This document shows, in pieces, positions 37,260 through 46,405 of a stretch of DNA of 64,000 nucleotides (its first letter is position 1; every line of letters starts with the position of its first letter). Both the position numbers and the translations under genes were made by a program. The notes beneath the pieces were generated by a model. It was given only the letters and a program-made list of their open reading frames with translations. It was not told the origin of the DNA and did no database searches. The stretch covers positions 1,612,001 through 1,676,000 of the forward strand of contig NZ_OZ075108.1 of the NCBI RefSeq assembly GCF_964186625.1. Direction: 5' to 3'. The stretch is from Asticcacaulis sp. MM231. GTDB taxonomy: Bacteria; Pseudomonadota; Alphaproteobacteria; Caulobacterales; Caulobacteraceae.

Positions 37260-38531
37260 CTATTTCACCAGCAATACGCTAACCGTCTTGGCGCCCGTTG
37301 CCGTCGTGCCTGTTGAGAGCGGATTGAGCGACCAGGTCGTATTGTTCAGGATCAGACGCCACACGACCATGGTCAGGGAATCGCTGGCCACGCCGGATGC
37401 CGCATTCCAGGTTACGGTGCGAGAGGGCAGCCAGATGACGCCGGTCAGCTTGTTGGCGACCGAGTTGTTGAAGATGAAGTCTGACTTGGACAGCCCGGCG
37501 GCTTCATAAAACAGCAGATCCTTGTAGGTGCCTGAAGTTGGCGCTGAAAGGGTAGCCGAGATGCCGCTGTTGAACTGGATCTTTGAGGTATCGGCGAAAT
37601 AGAAGGTGACGCCATTGCCGGTCCAGGTGCCGCCGTTGACGTTCCAGCCGCCATTCTTGATAATATAGACGCCTGGGGCGAAATTGACCTTGGCCGAACC
37701 ATTGTTGAAATTGAACCAGCCGCAATAAACGCCGGGCGTCAGATTGACGGTGGAATCGTTGTAGTTGCCGTTGGAGAAGTTGCAGGTGCTGGACGCCGGC
37801 GTCGGCATTTTGCCGGCATAAGGATCAGCCTGATTGGTGCAGTTTAGCGACAGATTGGCGACGGTTGTGGAATTCTGCGTGACCTGACTGCCTTCCATGC
37901 AGACTTTTTTGAAAGTGAGGCTGCTTCCTGAATTGAACATGCCGGCAGGTTTACCTAAGGTCTTGACGTCGATCTCGCAATTTGGCGCCGATATCCTGGC
38001 GCCACTGTTGACCAGCAGGGCCTGACTGCCGGTGGGATCGAGCACATAGATGCAGGGCGTGGCGGTTTTGGTTTCGGTGACCACGGCCTTAGCTGTCGAA
38101 CTGGCCGTGACGGGTATGCTTTGCAAGCCGACCAGTTGCAGCACATAGTTCTTACTGTTGAGTTTGGCCGTGCCATTCAGGCTCGTCGTCACGATATTCG
38201 TGGAGGAGGTCGAGGATGAACTGGCCGAGCTGGAGTATCCCTGACTGGCCTGAGCAGCATTGGAAGCATCAATATTGTGCGTAAAGGTAGTGCTGGCCAC
38301 AACTTTCATTTGTCCAGCCGGCACCTGAACGCCTGCTAAAACAGCCGAATCAACAGCATCCTGAAGATCATGACGCGCTGAAGAGGCGCGGTGAAGGTCG
38401 AGCGCGCCCCCGATAGCCGTCACGATGAAGACAAAGGAAAGGCCAAAGGTCAGAGAGACATTGCCTTTGAGGTTTTTCAGAAAACCTGAAAAGAAGCCCC
38501 GAGCTCGGTCTGAGGTGGTTTCCGGATCCAC
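37260..38531 (-). CDS. TadG-like pilus/pseudopilus assembly protein
   Basis: This 423-residue protein starts at a GTG and opens with FLKNLKGNVSLTFGLSFVFI and AIGGALDLHRASSARHDLQD, the TadG/TadE-type N-terminal membrane segment. The rest (about residues 80-423) is Ser/Thr/Asn-rich and strand-like, with several cysteines and repeated VNSGARIS, FNNGSAKVNF, FNSGISATLS patterns. These suggest a surface or periplasmic beta-solenoid. No tad or cpa genes lie alongside, so this is an orphan copy. A Ser-rich tract near residues 95-110 is low complexity. Confidence 0.8.
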   Translation of the reverse strand: MDPETTSDRARGFFSGFLKNLKGNVSLTFGLSFVFIVTAIGGALDLHRASSARHDLQDAVDSAVLAGVQVPAGQMKVVASTTFTHNIDASNAAQASQGYSSSASSSSTSSTNIVTTSLNGTAKLNSKNYVLQLVGLQSIPVTASSTAKAVVTETKTATPCIYVLDPTGSQALLVNSGARISAPNCEIDVKTLGKPAGMFNSGSSLTFKKVCMEGSQVTQNSTTVANLSLNCTNQADPYAGKMPTPASSTCNFSNGNYNDSTVNLTPGVYCGWFNFNNGSAKVNFAPGVYIIKNGGWNVNGGTWTGNGVTFYFADTSKIQFNSGISATLSAPTSGTYKDLLFYEAAGLSKSDFIFNNSVANKLTGVIWLPSRTVTWNAASGVASDSLTMVVWRLILNNTTWSLNPLSTGTTATGAKTVSVLLVK

Positions 38532-38631
38532 AATAAAGCCCCCACATGCTTTGAACGTGGGGTAATTTAATGCATTATGATCGTAAAGCGCGGCTTAAAA
38601 GATTTGGTAAATGCCAAAGAGCGCGGTCTTG

Positions 38632-39072
38632 TCAGGCATTTTTGCCGAAGTTAAACGATTGCGGGCCGGTCACCACCCTGCGGCCGCGAGCGCCATAGGG
38701 CGAGTTTTGCGTGCGGCGGGCGCTCAGATCTTCGGCTACGGCGCTGATAATGCCCTCGGTCACTGTCTTGGCGGCGGTCACCGCCAGTTCATAGCGATGC
38801 AGGCGTTCCTGGAACAGTTCGGTGGCCTCGCGCAGCGCCTTCTTTTCATTGGCGGTCAGACCATTCAGCAGGCTTGGGTCTGACTTGATCCGCATCAATT
38901 CGTGACGATAGAGGTTCGACAGGTTGCGCGTTTCCTCGATACCTTCGTAGATATCCTGAGGGCGGTGCGCTTCAAGACAGGCGGTTTCACCCACCAGGCG
39001 TTCGCCGAGACGGATGGTCAGGGCGATCAGTTGCGTGGCGCGATCAGAAGGGCTGGCGGCGGAAAGGGCCAT
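38632..39072 (-). CDS. flbY: Flagellar protein FlbY-like
   Basis: This 146-residue protein is mostly helical (ETRNLSNLYRHELMRIKSD, LTANEKKALREATELFQERL) like an FlgN-type export chaperone. It is coupled to the rod-binding protein gene: its start overlaps that gene's stop. In Caulobacter the order flgI-cheL-flbY is known, and this is the third gene here, so the name is taken mainly from context. It probably works in the cytoplasm during basal-body assembly. Confidence 0.65.
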   Translation of the reverse strand: MALSAASPSDRATQLIALTIRLGERLVGETACLEAHRPQDIYEGIEETRNLSNLYRHELMRIKSDPSLLNGLTANEKKALREATELFQERLHRYELAVTAAKTVTEGIISAVAEDLSARRTQNSPYGARGRRVVTGPQSFNFGKNA

Positions 39073-39422
39073 CAGGCGGACACTCCCATTTTTTGGCCCA
39101 TTTCCTGGGTTTTGAGCAGTTGCTTCTGCATCATGTCGGATATGCCGACGCCGCCGCGCAGCGCCATTTCCTTGGCGATGGCGCCGATATAAAAGGATTT
39201 CATCGCTTCCTCGCCTTCGCCGCCACCGAATGGGCCGTCAGATTTCAGACCTTCGAACATTGGCGTCAGCAAATTGGTCAGGCACATGGTCTCGAAGTCG
39301 AGGCCTAGCTTGGCGTTATTTTTCGTGCCTGTGGACGCCATGGCGCTGCTGATGCGGCTCTGCTGGGCCGATTGCGTCTGGGTCTGGGCGGCTTGTAAAG
39401 TGAGGAGAGCGGAACTGTCCAT
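39072..39422 (-). CDS. cheL: Rod-binding protein (FlgJ N-terminal type, CheL)
   Basis: This 116-residue protein matches the rod-binding half of FlgJ: FETMCLTNLLTPMFEGLKSD, FYIGAIAKEMALRGGVGISD. It lacks the muramidase half found in gammaproteobacterial FlgJ. It lies between flgI and flbY with one-base overlaps at both ends. In Caulobacter this short form is called CheL. Confidence 0.88.
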   Translation of the reverse strand: MDSSALLTLQAAQTQTQSAQQSRISSAMASTGTKNNAKLGLDFETMCLTNLLTPMFEGLKSDGPFGGGEGEEAMKSFYIGAIAKEMALRGGVGISDMMQKQLLKTQEMGQKMGVSA

Positions 39423-40534
39423 TACATGACCTCAATATCGGCTTGCAGGGCACCGGATGCCTTGATCGATTGCAGGATGGCGATCATGTCGCGAGGTGTG
39501 ACCCCCAGGGCATTCAGGCCTGCGACCAGATCGGCAAGCGATGATCCGCCGCCGAGCTGGAGCAGTTGTTTGCCCTTTTCCTCATCGATGCTGACATTGC
39601 TGTTGGGGATGGCCGCAGTCTGGCCCTGGCTGAACGGCGCCGGTTGACTGATATCAGGACGCTCGTCGACGCGGATGGTCAGGTTGCCCTGAGCGATGGC
39701 GACGCGCGAGATGCGGACGTTCTCGCCCATGACGATAACGCCGTTGACTTCATCAATGATTACCTTGGCAGGGGTATCGACCTCGACGTTCATCGGCTCG
39801 ACCATGGTGATGAAGTCCATCATCGAGGTGCCAGCGGGCGGCTTGATGGCGACGATAGAAGGATTCTGGGCGATGGCCGTGCCGGGATATCGCGATATGA
39901 TGGTGTCGGCGATGCGCTTGGCGGTGGCGAAATCGGGATTGTGCAAGGTCAGGCGCAGGAAGGGCATGGAGTTGAAGTCGAAGGCGGTTTCGCGCTCAAT
40001 TGTGCCACCGGAAGCGATGCGCCCGGCGGTGGGCACGCCCTTGGTGACCGAAGAGCCTGACGCTCCGCCGGCCGAGACCGAACCGGTCTGGACGGTGCCT
40101 TGCGCTACGGCGTAGGCTTCGCCATCGGCGCCGAGCAGAGGGGTGACCAGCAGGGTGCCGCCAAGCAGGCTCTTGGCGTCGCCCATGGCCGATACGGTAA
40201 CGTCAATGCGTGAGCCGGCGGCGCCAAACGGCGTCAGTTCGGCGGTGACCATGACGGCGGCGGCGTTCTTGGTGTTAAGGCTGGCGTCACGGACATTGAC
40301 GCCCATCCGCTCCATCATGCTTTCCATGGATTGCTTCAGCATGGGCGAGTTGCGGACCGTATCGCCGGTACCGCTTAAGCCCACAACGATGCCATAGCCG
40401 ACGAGCTGGTTGGTGCGGACACCCTCGACATCGACGATGTCCTTGATGCGGGAGCCGGCCTCGGCATGGCCGCACAGCATCGCGGCGGCGAGGGCCGTGG
40501 CGCAAAAAGCAGCTTTCAAATTCCTGATCAGCAT
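39422..40534 (-). CDS. flgI: Flagellar basal-body P-ring protein FlgI
   Basis: FlgI forms the P-ring around the flagellar rod in the peptidoglycan layer. The 370-residue precursor has a signal peptide (ending GHAEA near residue 26), then SRIKDIVDVEGVRTNQLVGY and GIVVGLSGTGDTVRNSP, a perfect family start. Further blocks are DVTVSAMGDAKSLLGGTLLV and GVTPRDMIAILQSIKASGAL. It heads the flgI-cheL-flbY operon and has a sigma-54-type promoter a short distance upstream. Divergent fliX begins 308 bases away. Confidence 0.97.
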   Translation of the reverse strand: MLIRNLKAAFCATALAAAMLCGHAEAGSRIKDIVDVEGVRTNQLVGYGIVVGLSGTGDTVRNSPMLKQSMESMMERMGVNVRDASLNTKNAAAVMVTAELTPFGAAGSRIDVTVSAMGDAKSLLGGTLLVTPLLGADGEAYAVAQGTVQTGSVSAGGASGSSVTKGVPTAGRIASGGTIERETAFDFNSMPFLRLTLHNPDFATAKRIADTIISRYPGTAIAQNPSIVAIKPPAGTSMMDFITMVEPMNVEVDTPAKVIIDEVNGVIVMGENVRISRVAIAQGNLTIRVDERPDISQPAPFSQGQTAAIPNSNVSIDEEKGKQLLQLGGGSSLADLVAGLNALGVTPRDMIAILQSIKASGALQADIEVM

Positions 40535-40569
40535 AAAATTACCCGTTAACCATAACTGCCGGATAGGTC

Positions 40570-40585
40570 TGCGAATAACGTGCCA
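40570..40585 (-). promoter_or_regulatory. Sigma-54 promoter of the flgI operon
   Basis: Read on the minus strand, TGGCACG-N4-TCGCA matches the sigma-54 consensus TGGCACG-N4-TTGCA with one mismatch and the correct spacing between the -24 GG and -12 GC. It lies about 38 bases before the flgI start, giving a short leader. Late basal-body genes in Caulobacter use sigma-54 with the activator FlbD, whose sites would lie in 40600-40740. I see GC-rich pieces there but no site I would call. Confidence 0.75.
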
Positions 40586-40842
40586 CCCTCAGTGGATTAA
40601 ATTCGCCTTGAGAGTCAGTCACTTGTTAGGAGCGTTTTGCGAACGTGAAGCGAGGCGGAAAATTATGCCGGGGCGTTAAGGCTTCGCTTACCCGTAGGCG
40701 GCAATAATGACCGTGTCGTTACAACTGGCAAAAGCCGGTTTCCGCTATCGGTCATTCTGATCGGCGCGGATGAAGAGAAGCTAGACGGCATTTCTTACAA
40801 AATGCATAAGGGTGAGGGGCATTTCGTCCCCGTAGGTCTATC

Positions 40843-41268
40843 ATGACGTTCAGAATTAATCCGACGACCGGCGCTTCCGTCGCCGCACCTGCCAGCGGCG
40901 CCAAAAAGGCCGGTTCTGGCTTCTCGCTTTCCGGCAGCACGGGCGCGCAGAAATCTGCCGCGACGGCACAAACCTCTGCTACCTTCGGCATGATGGGCAT
41001 GGATGCACTTCTGGCGCTCCAGGGCGAGGAGGACGTGCTGACCGGCCGCCGACGCCGCCAGATGAAGCGTTCGCATGATATCCTCGATGCGCTCGATGAT
41101 ATCAGAATCAGTGTACTTTCAGGAGATCTCGATGACGAAGCCTTGCTGCGCTTGCAGTCACGCATCGCCGAGCACCGTGAGGACATCGAAGATGACAGGC
41201 TGCAAGGCGTGCTCAATGAGATCGAAACCCGCGCCTGCGTCGAGCTGGCCAAGCGCCGTTTGATGTAA
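40843..41268 (+). CDS. fliX: Flagellar assembly regulator FliX
   Basis: FliX is a membrane-associated trans-acting factor that controls FlbD and so couples basal-body assembly to late flagellar transcription in Caulobacter. The 141-residue protein opens with TFRINPTTGASVAAP and has GMMGMDALLALQGEEDVLTG and RRRRQMKRSHDILDALDDIR, typical of FliX. It is transcribed away from flgI, the same arrangement as in Caulobacter. The 308-base gap holds both promoters; the flgI sigma-54 site is annotated. Confidence 0.94.
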   Translation: MTFRINPTTGASVAAPASGAKKAGSGFSLSGSTGAQKSAATAQTSATFGMMGMDALLALQGEEDVLTGRRRRQMKRSHDILDALDDIRISVLSGDLDDEALLRLQSRIAEHREDIEDDRLQGVLNEIETRACVELAKRRLM

Positions 41269-41481
41269 CGCTGCACCGCTTCCAGCGATTTACGAACCAT
41301 TCACTTAAAACCGCTTCACAGGTTCATATTCCCGCATTATAAGCCCGCCATCGCACAGTCGCGCCCGGCGGGGATGAGCGACTGTCGACTGGTATCGTTT
41401 TTGCTGTCTAGGGTTTTTATGTCCAGCTGTGTTCAGCGTCAGGACATATTGACCAGCGTCGTTCATCAGGGGTGTAATCTT

Positions 41482-41901
41482 ATGTCTGCCATCCAAGTAA
41501 CAGAGCCCTATCGCCCGACCGATGGCGAAGAGTATATGAATTCCCGCCAACTCGCCTATTTCCGCGGCAAGCTGAACGCCTGGAAAGAAGAAATTCTGAA
41601 AGGCGCCAAGGAAACCGTCAACATCATGCAGAAAGAGACGGAAAACCATCCGGATCTGGTCGATCGCGCCTCGTCGGAATCCGACCGCGCCCTCGAACTG
41701 CGCACGCGCGATCGTCAGCGCAAGCTGATCAGCAAGATCGACGAGGCCATTTCGCGCATTGACGATGGTTCCTACGGCTTCTGCGAAGAGACCGGTGAAC
41801 CGATCGGCCTCGGCCGTCTTGAGGCGCGCCCGACGGCGACACTCTCCATCGAAGCTCAGGAACGCCACGAACGTTCCGAGCGCGTCCACCGGGATGACTG
41901 A
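41482..41901 (+). CDS. dksA: RNA polymerase-binding factor DksA, single-cysteine form
   Basis: DksA acts in the secondary channel of RNA polymerase, with ppGpp, to adjust rRNA and amino-acid promoters. The 139-residue protein has the coiled-coil (about residues 30-90) with the tip DLVDRASSESDRALELRTRD and the finger region YGFCEETGEPIGLGRLEARP. Only one of four zinc cysteines remains (C, then T, L and A). Such one-cysteine DksA proteins occur in alphaproteobacteria and work without zinc in Rhodobacter. The ATG at 41482 gives the family start; the open frame from 41374 does not. Confidence 0.93.
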   Translation: MSAIQVTEPYRPTDGEEYMNSRQLAYFRGKLNAWKEEILKGAKETVNIMQKETENHPDLVDRASSESDRALELRTRDRQRKLISKIDEAISRIDDGSYGFCEETGEPIGLGRLEARPTATLSIEAQERHERSERVHRDD

Positions 41902-41919
41902 GCCAGAAAATGGAAAATG

Positions 41920-41947
41920 AAAAGCGCCGGTGTGATCCGGCGCTTTT
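41920..41947. terminator. Bidirectional terminator between dksA and the GGDEF-EAL gene
   Basis: AAAAGCGCCGG (41920-41930) pairs with CCGGCGCTTTT (41937-41947) around a TGTGAT loop, with T runs on both strands. It closes the convergent genes dksA and 41949-44090. Confidence 0.9.
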
Positions 41948-41948
41948 T

Positions 41949-44090
41949 TCATGTGCCGTAGAGGACCGTCAGCGGCTGAACATAGGCACTGATATCCGGC
42001 GCTGGTCGACCGATCAGGTAGCCTTGGGCTTCACCGCAATTGAGCGCTTTCAGGGCTTGCATCTGCGCCTCGGTCTCAACACCTTCAGCGGTTATCAGCA
42101 CGCCGAGCGACTGCGCCATATCGGTGATGGCGCGAACAATCGACAGAGCGTTTTTGTCGTGCGGCAGGTCGCGCACGAAGGACTGATCAATCTTGATTTT
42201 GTCGAACGGGAAGGTGCGCAGGTAGCTTAAGGATGAGTAGCCGGTGCCGAAGTCATCCATGGCGATGCGAACGCCCATGGCCCGGATGGCGTTCAGGATG
42301 GCGAGATTGTGCGTCTCGTCTTCCAAAATGACGCTTTCGGTGATTTCGAGTTCCAGGCGCTTAGGCGACAGGCCGGAGACCTTAAGCGCCTTTTTAACCA
42401 GGCTAACCAATGACTTGTGCCGGAATTGCAGGGGGGAGATATTGACAGCTACGCGCCAGGATTCCGGCCATAAAGCGGCGGTGCGGGTAGCTTGATTGAG
42501 GACCCATTCACCCAGTTGCCCGATCAGGCCGCAGTCTTCGGCCACCGGGATAAATTCGGCTGGCGATACCATGCCACGAACCGGATGGTGCCAGCGCAAC
42601 AGCGCCTCGAACGAGACGATGCGGTTGGAGTCGAGATTGAGCAGGGGTTGGTAAAAGAGCTGGAACTCGTTATCAGCCAGGGCTTGCTTGAGGTCATGTT
42701 CCATCTCGATGCGGCTTTGCAACTGTGCATCCATTTCCGGACGATAGAAGCGCCAGCCGTTGCGGCCTTCCGCCTTGACGCGATACATGGCCAGATCGGC
42801 GCGCGACAACAGATTGTTGGCGTCCATGCCATCCGTCGGCGCCATGGCAATGCCGATGCTCGCCCCCACTTCGAGCGCCGTATCATTGATCACGATCGGC
42901 AGTTTCATCGCCTCGACGATGCGAGCCGCCAGATGCTGGGCATCCTGGGGCACGTCAATATCCTGGATGATAGCGAATTCATCGCCGCCCATGCGTGCGA
43001 TGACATCGCCTTTGCGTACGCAGCCGCGCAGCCGCTCGGCGACCTCGGTCAGCAACTGGTCACCTGTGAGGTGGCCGTAGGAATCGTTGACCGCTTTGAA
43101 GCGATCGAGATCGAGGCAGAGCAGGGCGACCTTGCGATCAAGCCGCTGCACACGGCTAAGGGCTGCGTCCATTTCGCGGCTGAAGAGAGCGCGATTGGCC
43201 AGGCCGGTCAGAGGGTCGTAATGCGCCAGATGAGCGATGCGCGCCTCGGCCTGTTTCTGTTCGGTCAGGTCGATGCCGAGCGTCAGGATGGAGTCCGCTT
43301 CGCCAGAGAGCGTGCGCAGGACGGTCTTCTTGAACTGAATAATGCGCTGGCGGCCATGGGCGTCGGTGATATGCTCTTCCTTGAGAACAATGGCTTCCTG
43401 GCTGTTGAGCGCCATCTGGTCATAGGTGTTGTAAAGCGCGGCGCGTTCGGCGGCCATGATATCCGCGCTTGTCTGGCCCATAACGGCCTCATGCGTGACG
43501 CCGAGCATTTTTTCGCCAGCGCTGTTAAGCAGGACGATCTTTTGGTCAGAGGCGTTTTTGACCAGCACCATAGCTGGGATATTTTGAATGACCATGTTGA
43601 GGAAGGTCTGGTGGCGCTGGGATTCACCACTCAGCCTGATCAGGTCGTTGGTCATTTCCTGTTGGCGCCCCAGTGATTGCTGGAGATCGCCGCTGATGGC
43701 CCTGAGTACGGAAAGCGAGGTGCCGACGCCGGCATAACGGCCATCCGAGGTGGCGATAAAGCCGCGCATCAGTTCAGACGGGCGTTCCGTCAAGGTCTTG
43801 CTGGTGAAATCGCGCAGGGGCGTGGTGACATCAACCAGCAGCGGTCTCTTGTCCATCACCGAAGTAACGGGCTTGTTGCCATAGAGGGCGCGGCCATATT
43901 CTGAAGCCATGGTCAGGTTGAAGGCGTGGCGTTCGATCAAACCGAGCACCTGGCCATCAGCATCGACCACAGCCACCACCATCAGGTCATGATCGTCACG
44001 GAAGGCTTCATAGAGGGTGGAGTTATTGCAATGAACGGCCACCGGGTCGATCCGGTCGGTGATATCGGAAATGCACAACGACGTCTGCAT
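41949..44090 (-). CDS. Cyclic-di-GMP GGDEF-EAL protein with CBS-like and PAS domains
   Basis: This 713-residue cytoplasmic signalling protein has an N-terminal region resembling paired CBS modules (about residues 5-125), a PAS domain (about 155-280), a GGDEF domain (about 290-450) and an EAL domain (about 460-710). The cyclase motif RMGGDEFAI is intact and RKGD five residues before it is an inhibitory I-site. The EAL domain keeps FEALLRW, the metal and catalytic segments MDDFGTGYSSLSYL and FPFDKIKIDQSFV, so both activities are possible. No membrane span is seen. Confidence 0.93.
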   Translation of the reverse strand: MQTSLCISDITDRIDPVAVHCNNSTLYEAFRDDHDLMVVAVVDADGQVLGLIERHAFNLTMASEYGRALYGNKPVTSVMDKRPLLVDVTTPLRDFTSKTLTERPSELMRGFIATSDGRYAGVGTSLSVLRAISGDLQQSLGRQQEMTNDLIRLSGESQRHQTFLNMVIQNIPAMVLVKNASDQKIVLLNSAGEKMLGVTHEAVMGQTSADIMAAERAALYNTYDQMALNSQEAIVLKEEHITDAHGRQRIIQFKKTVLRTLSGEADSILTLGIDLTEQKQAEARIAHLAHYDPLTGLANRALFSREMDAALSRVQRLDRKVALLCLDLDRFKAVNDSYGHLTGDQLLTEVAERLRGCVRKGDVIARMGGDEFAIIQDIDVPQDAQHLAARIVEAMKLPIVINDTALEVGASIGIAMAPTDGMDANNLLSRADLAMYRVKAEGRNGWRFYRPEMDAQLQSRIEMEHDLKQALADNEFQLFYQPLLNLDSNRIVSFEALLRWHHPVRGMVSPAEFIPVAEDCGLIGQLGEWVLNQATRTAALWPESWRVAVNISPLQFRHKSLVSLVKKALKVSGLSPKRLELEITESVILEDETHNLAILNAIRAMGVRIAMDDFGTGYSSLSYLRTFPFDKIKIDQSFVRDLPHDKNALSIVRAITDMAQSLGVLITAEGVETEAQMQALKALNCGEAQGYLIGRPAPDISAYVQPLTVLYGT

Positions 44091-44366
44091 AGACTTAAGC
44101 CTGATTTCTTCACTAAAGACGCAACGGACGCGATTTTGGCGTCTTGTGGTCAGTTCTAAAGGTAAGTGCTTAATTGTCGCTTGATGTCACAAAAGATTAT
44201 TATTCTTATCCGGATCGTTAAAGGGTTTTTCTAGGGAGCTAAGTCAAGAGTTGGGTGGTATTCACATCCGGACCCTGGCGCCTTTTCCATTCCGCCCCTT
44301 CCCAAAGCGGATCGGGCGGCGTATGGGAGGGGCTTGAATTTCAGGCTTTTATCAGAGACCGTATCT

Positions 44367-45707
44367 ATGACCGTCAAGGTTCGCTTCGCTCCTTCGCCCA
44401 CCGGCCGCATCCACGCCGGCAATGTTCGCGCCGCGCTCGTTAACTGGCTGTTCGCACAGAAGAAACAGGGCGTCTTCGTCCTGCGTATCGACGATACCGA
44501 TCTGGAACGCTCGACCAAGGAAAACGAAGACCTGATCGAGACCGACCTGGCCTGGCTCGGTTTGGTCTGGGGTGAGCGCTACAATCAATCGAAGCGCTTC
44601 GACATCTATCAAAAATGCGCTGACCAGCTAAAAGCCGATGGCCGTCTTTATCCGTGCTACGAAACCGCTGACGAACTGGATCGTCGCCGTAAGGTGCAGT
44701 TGTCGCGCGGCCTGCCGCCGATTTATGACCGCGCTGCGCTCACCCTGACCGCTGAAGAGATCGCCGCCTTTGAAGCTGAAGGCCGTAAGCCGCACTGGCG
44801 CTTCAAGCTGGAAGGCAAGCGCGTCGCCTGGGAAGACCTGGTGCGCGGGCATTGCGAAGTCGACACCACCTCGATGTCCGACCCTGTGCTGATCCGCGAA
44901 GACGGCGCCTTCCTCTATACTCTGCCGTCGGTGGTGGATGATATCGACATGAAGATCAGCCATGTCATTCGCGGCGAGGATCACGTCGCCAATACCGGCA
45001 CGCAGATCGAGATTTTCGAAGCGCTTTCCGCCTTCTTCGGTAACGCGCCGCTGCCTATTTTCGCCCACATGCCGCTGCTGGTCGGCGCTGACGGTGAGGG
45101 ACTTTCCAAGCGCCTCGGTTCCATGTCGATTTCGCAGATGCGCGAAGATGGCATCGAGCCTCTGGCCATCACCTCGCACCTCGCCAAGATCGGCACCTCC
45201 GATGCATTGGAAGCCGCGCCGTCTCTGGCCGCGCTGGCCAAAGGTCAGGACTTCGGCAAGATGGGGCGAGCGCCGGCACGTTATGATTTTGATGACCTGA
45301 TGCGCCTCAATGCCGGCGTGCTGCAGGCCATGAGCTATACCGAGGCCAAGCCGCGGCTCAAAGCCCTGAACGCCGATCTCGGAGAACTCTTCTGGGACAC
45401 CATCCGCATGAACCTGCACAAGTTCAACGAGGTGACCGAGTGGGCCCAGATCGTCGGTGGTGACATCACGCCGAAGATCGAGGACGCTGCCTTTGCCGCC
45501 AAGGCGCTGGAACTTCTGCCGGCCGATTATGGCCGCGAGAGCTGGTCCGCCTGGTCGGGCGCCATCAAGGAAGCCACCGGCGCCAAGGGCAAGGCCCTGT
45601 TCATGCCGTTGCGCCAGGCCCTGACAGGTATGGACCACGGTCCGGATATGGGGGCGCTGAGCTTCCTGATCGGCCGTGACAAGATCGCGCAACGCTTGAA
45701 GGGCTAG
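44367..45707 (+). CDS. gltX: Glutamyl-tRNA synthetase
   Basis: This is a discriminating or non-discriminating GluRS of 446 residues. It has the class I motif HIGH as RFAPSPTGRIHAGNVRAALV (HAGN variant), the zinc-less insertion typical of the class, and the KMSKS-equivalent GLSKRLGSMS. The protein is shorter than the other common GluRS (about 470-490) and belongs to the group with truncated anticodon-binding region. The start at 44367 (MTVKVRFAPSP) is family-typical. The open frame from 44334 is not. Confidence 0.94.
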   Translation: MTVKVRFAPSPTGRIHAGNVRAALVNWLFAQKKQGVFVLRIDDTDLERSTKENEDLIETDLAWLGLVWGERYNQSKRFDIYQKCADQLKADGRLYPCYETADELDRRRKVQLSRGLPPIYDRAALTLTAEEIAAFEAEGRKPHWRFKLEGKRVAWEDLVRGHCEVDTTSMSDPVLIREDGAFLYTLPSVVDDIDMKISHVIRGEDHVANTGTQIEIFEALSAFFGNAPLPIFAHMPLLVGADGEGLSKRLGSMSISQMREDGIEPLAITSHLAKIGTSDALEAAPSLAALAKGQDFGKMGRAPARYDFDDLMRLNAGVLQAMSYTEAKPRLKALNADLGELFWDTIRMNLHKFNEVTEWAQIVGGDITPKIEDAAFAAKALELLPADYGRESWSAWSGAIKEATGAKGKALFMPLRQALTGMDHGPDMGALSFLIGRDKIAQRLKG

Positions 45708-46405
45708 ATCACGGCGCCGAACAGTTTGCCAATGCCGGCAGTAACGCCCAGAGCGATTGCGCCCCAGAAGGTAACGCGGAAAACAGCCTTCCCCATGTTT
45801 GATCCGCCGGCCACAGCGCCCAGAGCGCCCAAAAGGCCGAGAAAGAGAATGGCGCATGTCGCGACGATCCATACGATGAGCGGGCGCGGGCTAACCCACA
45901 TGGCCAGAAGCGGCAGGATGGCGCCCGAGGCGAAGGTGATGGCCGAGGTCAGGGCCGCCTGAATGGGCTTGGCCTCGGTGTGTTCGGAGAAGCCTAGTTC
46001 GTCGCGGGCATGGGCTTTCAGGGCGTCGGTCTTCATCAACTGCTCGGCCACCTGACGGGCGAGCGGCGCTTCGAGACCCCGGCCAACATAGATCTGCGTC
46101 AGTTCCTCGATCTCGGCTTCCGGAAAGTCTTGCAATTCCTGAGTTTCGCGGGCGATATCGGCAGCTTCGGTATCGGCCTGCGAACTGACGGAGACATATT
46201 CGCCCGCCGCCATCGACAGTGAGCCCGCCACAAGAGCCGCTACGCCTGTCAACAGGATCGCGCTCTTGTCCGCGGGGCTAGCGGCGATCCCGACAATCAG
46301 GCTGGCGGTCGAGATAATCCCGTCATTGGCGCCGAGCACTGCGGCTCTTAGCCAGCCGATGCGTGAGATATAGTGCCGCTCCGAAGCCTTGTGAGATCGT
46401 GTCAT
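45704..46405 (-). CDS. VIT1/CCC1-family membrane transporter
   Basis: This protein of 233 residues has about five transmembrane helices. The N-terminal block RAAVLGANDGIISTASLIVG and AGSLSMAAGEYVSVSSQADT are the signature of vacuolar iron transporter homologues, which move Fe2+ or Mn2+ out of the cytoplasm. The cytoplasmic helical segment rich in Glu (about residues 78-135, ETQELQDFPEAEIEELTQIY) is the metal-binding part. Its ATG overlaps the stop of the LOG-family gene (ATGA), so the pair is coupled. It converges on gltX with a four-base overlap. Confidence 0.88.
   Translation of the reverse strand: MTRSHKASERHYISRIGWLRAAVLGANDGIISTASLIVGIAASPADKSAILLTGVAALVAGSLSMAAGEYVSVSSQADTEAADIARETQELQDFPEAEIEELTQIYVGRGLEAPLARQVAEQLMKTDALKAHARDELGFSEHTEAKPIQAALTSAITFASGAILPLLAMWVSPRPLIVWIVATCAILFLGLLGALGAVAGGSNMGKAVFRVTFWGAIALGVTAGIGKLFGAVI

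Noticed and set aside
42492..43676. Long plus-strand open frame (394 codons) inside the GGDEF-EAL gene
   Set aside because: It is antisense to a well-conserved gene, has no recognisable domain, and reflects high-GC codon bias on the other strand.
44628..45872. Minus-strand open frame of 414 codons over gltX
   Set aside because: It is antisense to gltX, which has all class I motifs; the product is Arg/Gly-rich with no domain.
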